The notes beneath the pieces are model-generated. The model saw nothing but the letters and a program-made list of their open reading frames with translations. It made no database searches and had not been told where the DNA came from. Below, piece by piece: positions 14,276 through 15,473 of a stretch of 15,473 nt of DNA. Position 1 is the first letter of the stretch. Each line of letters begins with the position of its first letter. Source of the DNA: DASQFU01 sp035632955 (GTDB lineage: Bacteria > Eisenbacteria > RBG-16-71-46); the NCBI GenBank assembly GCA_035632955.1, contig DASQFU010000180.1, forward strand, positions 1 through 15,473, read 5' to 3'. The position numbers and the translations under genes are program-made.

Positions 14276-14974
14276 TCAGGTTTTCGAACGATCGAGGTCA
14301 CCTGCCCACTTGGCGCATGTATCCACGAGCTCATCCAACACCGCGGCGTCATCTCGTCCCGAACGCTTGGGCACGTGGAACGAGTGATCCGCTCCATCCA
14401 CGACGTGCACCGTCGAACGGTCGCCGAGCGCATCGCACAGCGGGCGCAGCAGCGCGAGATCGGCGAACGCGTCGCGGGTCCCTTGCAGGAATAGCATCGG
14501 CACGGTCACCCGCGCGAGATGATCGCCGCGCTCGACGCCTTGCTTGCCCGGCGCATGCAATGGAAACCCGAAGAACACGAGCCCGAGCACGCCGGGCAGC
14601 GGTGACTCAGCCGCGGCGTTCGAGGTCATGCGACCTCCCATCGACTTGCCGCCGGCGATCAGCGGCAGGTCGGGAGCCAGCTCCCGCGCACGCTCGATTG
14701 CCGAGCGCACGGTGGCGAGCAGGATCGGCTGCGCGTCGGGCCGGCCGCTGCGCTGCTCCATGTAGGGAAACTGATAACGAAACGTTGCGATACCTTCACG
14801 TGCCAGCCGGTGCGCCGCCGCTTCCATGAACGCGTGACGCATTCCGGCGCCCGCGCCATGAGCGAAGACCAGCAACGCGCTCGCGTTCTCGGGGCGTAGC
14901 AGCAACGCGGACACTTCCCCCGAACGTCCAGTGGCTTGGAAGCGCAGCTCCTGCGGCTCGACCTTGACGCTCAT
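14276..14974 (-). CDS. Alpha/beta hydrolase, KANL3/Tex30-like family
   Basis: This 232-residue cytoplasmic alpha/beta hydrolase is of the KANL3/Tex30 (dienelactone-hydrolase-related) type. The landmarks are VFAHGAGAGMRHAFM (about 36-50, oxyanion region), the nucleophile elbow G-K-S111-M-G-G, acid D168 in LQGTRDAFAD, and H197 in GADHSFHVPKRSGR. All triad residues are present, and the length is normal for the family. The bacterial members' substrate is not known. The ATG at 14972-14974 overlaps the stop of the LigD-type gene as ATGA, and a GAGG lies seven bases upstream, so the two are translated together. Association with DNA end joining is only positional. No signal peptide is visible. Confidence 0.9.
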   Translation of the reverse strand: MSVKVEPQELRFQATGRSGEVSALLLRPENASALLVFAHGAGAGMRHAFMEAAAHRLAREGIATFRYQFPYMEQRSGRPDAQPILLATVRSAIERARELAPDLPLIAGGKSMGGRMTSNAAAESPLPGVLGLVFFGFPLHAPGKQGVERGDHLARVTVPMLFLQGTRDAFADLALLRPLCDALGDRSTVHVVDGADHSFHVPKRSGRDDAAVLDELVDTCAKWAGDLDRSKT

Positions 14975-15473
14975 GCGTTTGCCTCGCCCTCACCGCCGAG
15001 CCTGCGCTCGATGGCGGCGAGCGCCGTGCCCATGTCGGCGGCGCCGGTCAGCACCGGCGTCAGTGGGTCCTCCATCTTCTCGAACCGTTTCGGGAGTGTG
15101 CGGATCGTGAAGCGCGCGGGATCGAGCCGCGCCGTCACCTCGTCCCAGCTCAGTGGGCACGACGCGGGCGCTCCCGGCAGGGGTCGCACCGAGTACGGCG
15201 CGACGATCGTGTTGCCGTGGCCGTTCTGCCCCGAATCGATGTAGACCTTGCCTTCTCGCGCGCGGAGCGGCCGCGCCACGGTCGAGATCTCCGGCAGCGC
15301 CTCGACGCCGAGCACAGCGAGCAGTCTCGCGAACGTCTTCACCTCCTGGTGCGTGTAGCGCCGCCCCATCGGAATCAACAGATGCAGGCCGCTCGCGCCC
15401 GACGTCTTGACGTAGCTCGGCAGCTCGAGCTCGTCGAGAATGCGCCGCAACTCCTTGGCGACCTGGACGACGT
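14971..15473 (-). CDS. LigD-type polymerase/primase domain protein (5' end outside window)
   Basis: This is the C-terminal 166 residues of a bacterial NHEJ polymerase domain (AEP/primase fold). In LigD proteins this domain fills gaps with ribo- or deoxynucleotides during Ku-dependent end joining. Coding continues to the window edge (VVQVAKELRRILDEL), so the TTG near 15450 is not a start. Visible motifs are KTSGASGLHLLIPMG, the VYIDSGQNGHGNTIVAPYSVRP block with a probable metal-ligand Asp, and PLSWDEV. The first two catalytic aspartates (usual DxD) lie upstream, outside the window. The gene ends directly after this domain, so either it is a stand-alone polymerase or the order is ligase-then-polymerase as in Pseudomonas LigD, not polymerase-first as in Mycobacterium. 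The stop overlaps the hydrolase start (ATGA). Confidence 0.93.
   Translation of the reverse strand, partial: VVQVAKELRRILDELELPSYVKTSGASGLHLLIPMGRRYTHQEVKTFARLLAVLGVEALPEISTVARPLRAREGKVYIDSGQNGHGNTIVAPYSVRPLPGAPASCPLSWDEVTARLDPARFTIRTLPKRFEKMEDPLTPVLTGAADMGTALAAIERRLGGEGEANA

Noticed and set aside
14062..14433. 123-codon minus-strand frame partly in the 14038-14275 gap
   Set aside because: Its first half is out of phase over the hydrolase, no start or ribosome site lies in the gap, and no motif is seen. It was considered as a small gene or remnant but is unsupported.
1..15473. CRISPR array, tRNA, rRNA, insertion sequence or attachment sites
   Set aside because: By eye I saw no regularly spaced repeats, cloverleaf-like gene, transposase motif or terminal inverted repeats. 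A covariance-model scan could not be run.

Overview
The window is a gene-dense, high-GC bacterial chromosome segment. Sampled coding lines are near 70 % GC, and two stretches (the tandem secreted pair and a small membrane protein) fall to about 55-58 %. No rRNA, tRNA, CRISPR array, insertion sequence or phage gene was seen. The mix of a kinase-ATPase-TPR regulator, an HNH endonuclease opening MRDYSLSHL, a LigD polymerase domain and DUF72 next to amylomaltase resembles uncultured soil or sediment lineages such as Candidatus Eisenbacteria, Gemmatimonadota or Acidobacteriota. That assignment is recalled from family resemblance and is weak. Several genes seem to start at or next to their transcription start (leaderless), while others have clear GGAGG-type ribosome sites.

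Region 1 (1-1694, minus strand) is a tightly coupled cluster: HIT hydrolase, then a threonine/serine dehydratase-like PLP enzyme, then an ornithine-cyclodeaminase-family enzyme cut by the window edge. The start and stop codons overlap (TGATG, then ATGA). The PLP dehydratase plus OCD-family pairing recalls BhcB/BhcD of the beta-hydroxyaspartate cycle and EutB/EutC of ectoine use, so an amino-acid catabolic role is likely. Region 2 (1828-4794, plus) is one 988-residue regulator: Ser/Thr kinase, STAND-type ATPase and TPR repeats.

Region 3 (5044-6500, plus) holds two tandem, diverged, secreted proteins of no family I recognise. They share internal motifs and the same C-terminal ending. A strong hairpin follows them. 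Region 4 (6604-7947, plus) is a polytopic membrane protein resembling MATE/ANKH transporters. Its 3' end overlaps a convergent gene. Region 5 (7928-10854, minus) runs DUF72 protein, amylomaltase (MalQ), then a COG2085-type NADP-binding oxidoreductase. The first two are coupled by ATGA.

Region 6 (10903-12559) has an anchored alpha/beta hydrolase, divergent from the DUF72 gene across a very short and nearly symmetric promoter region, and a convergent small four-helix membrane protein of lower GC. Region 7 (12652-15473, minus) runs LigD polymerase domain (5' end outside the window), a Tex30/KANL3-like alpha/beta hydrolase coupled by ATGA, a 349-bp noncoding gap, and an HNH endonuclease with a DUF222-like N-terminal part.

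The best candidates for something undescribed are the tandem secreted family with its neighbouring kinase-ATPase-TPR regulator, and the HIT-dehydratase-OCD operon. Neither can be assigned a function from sequence alone.
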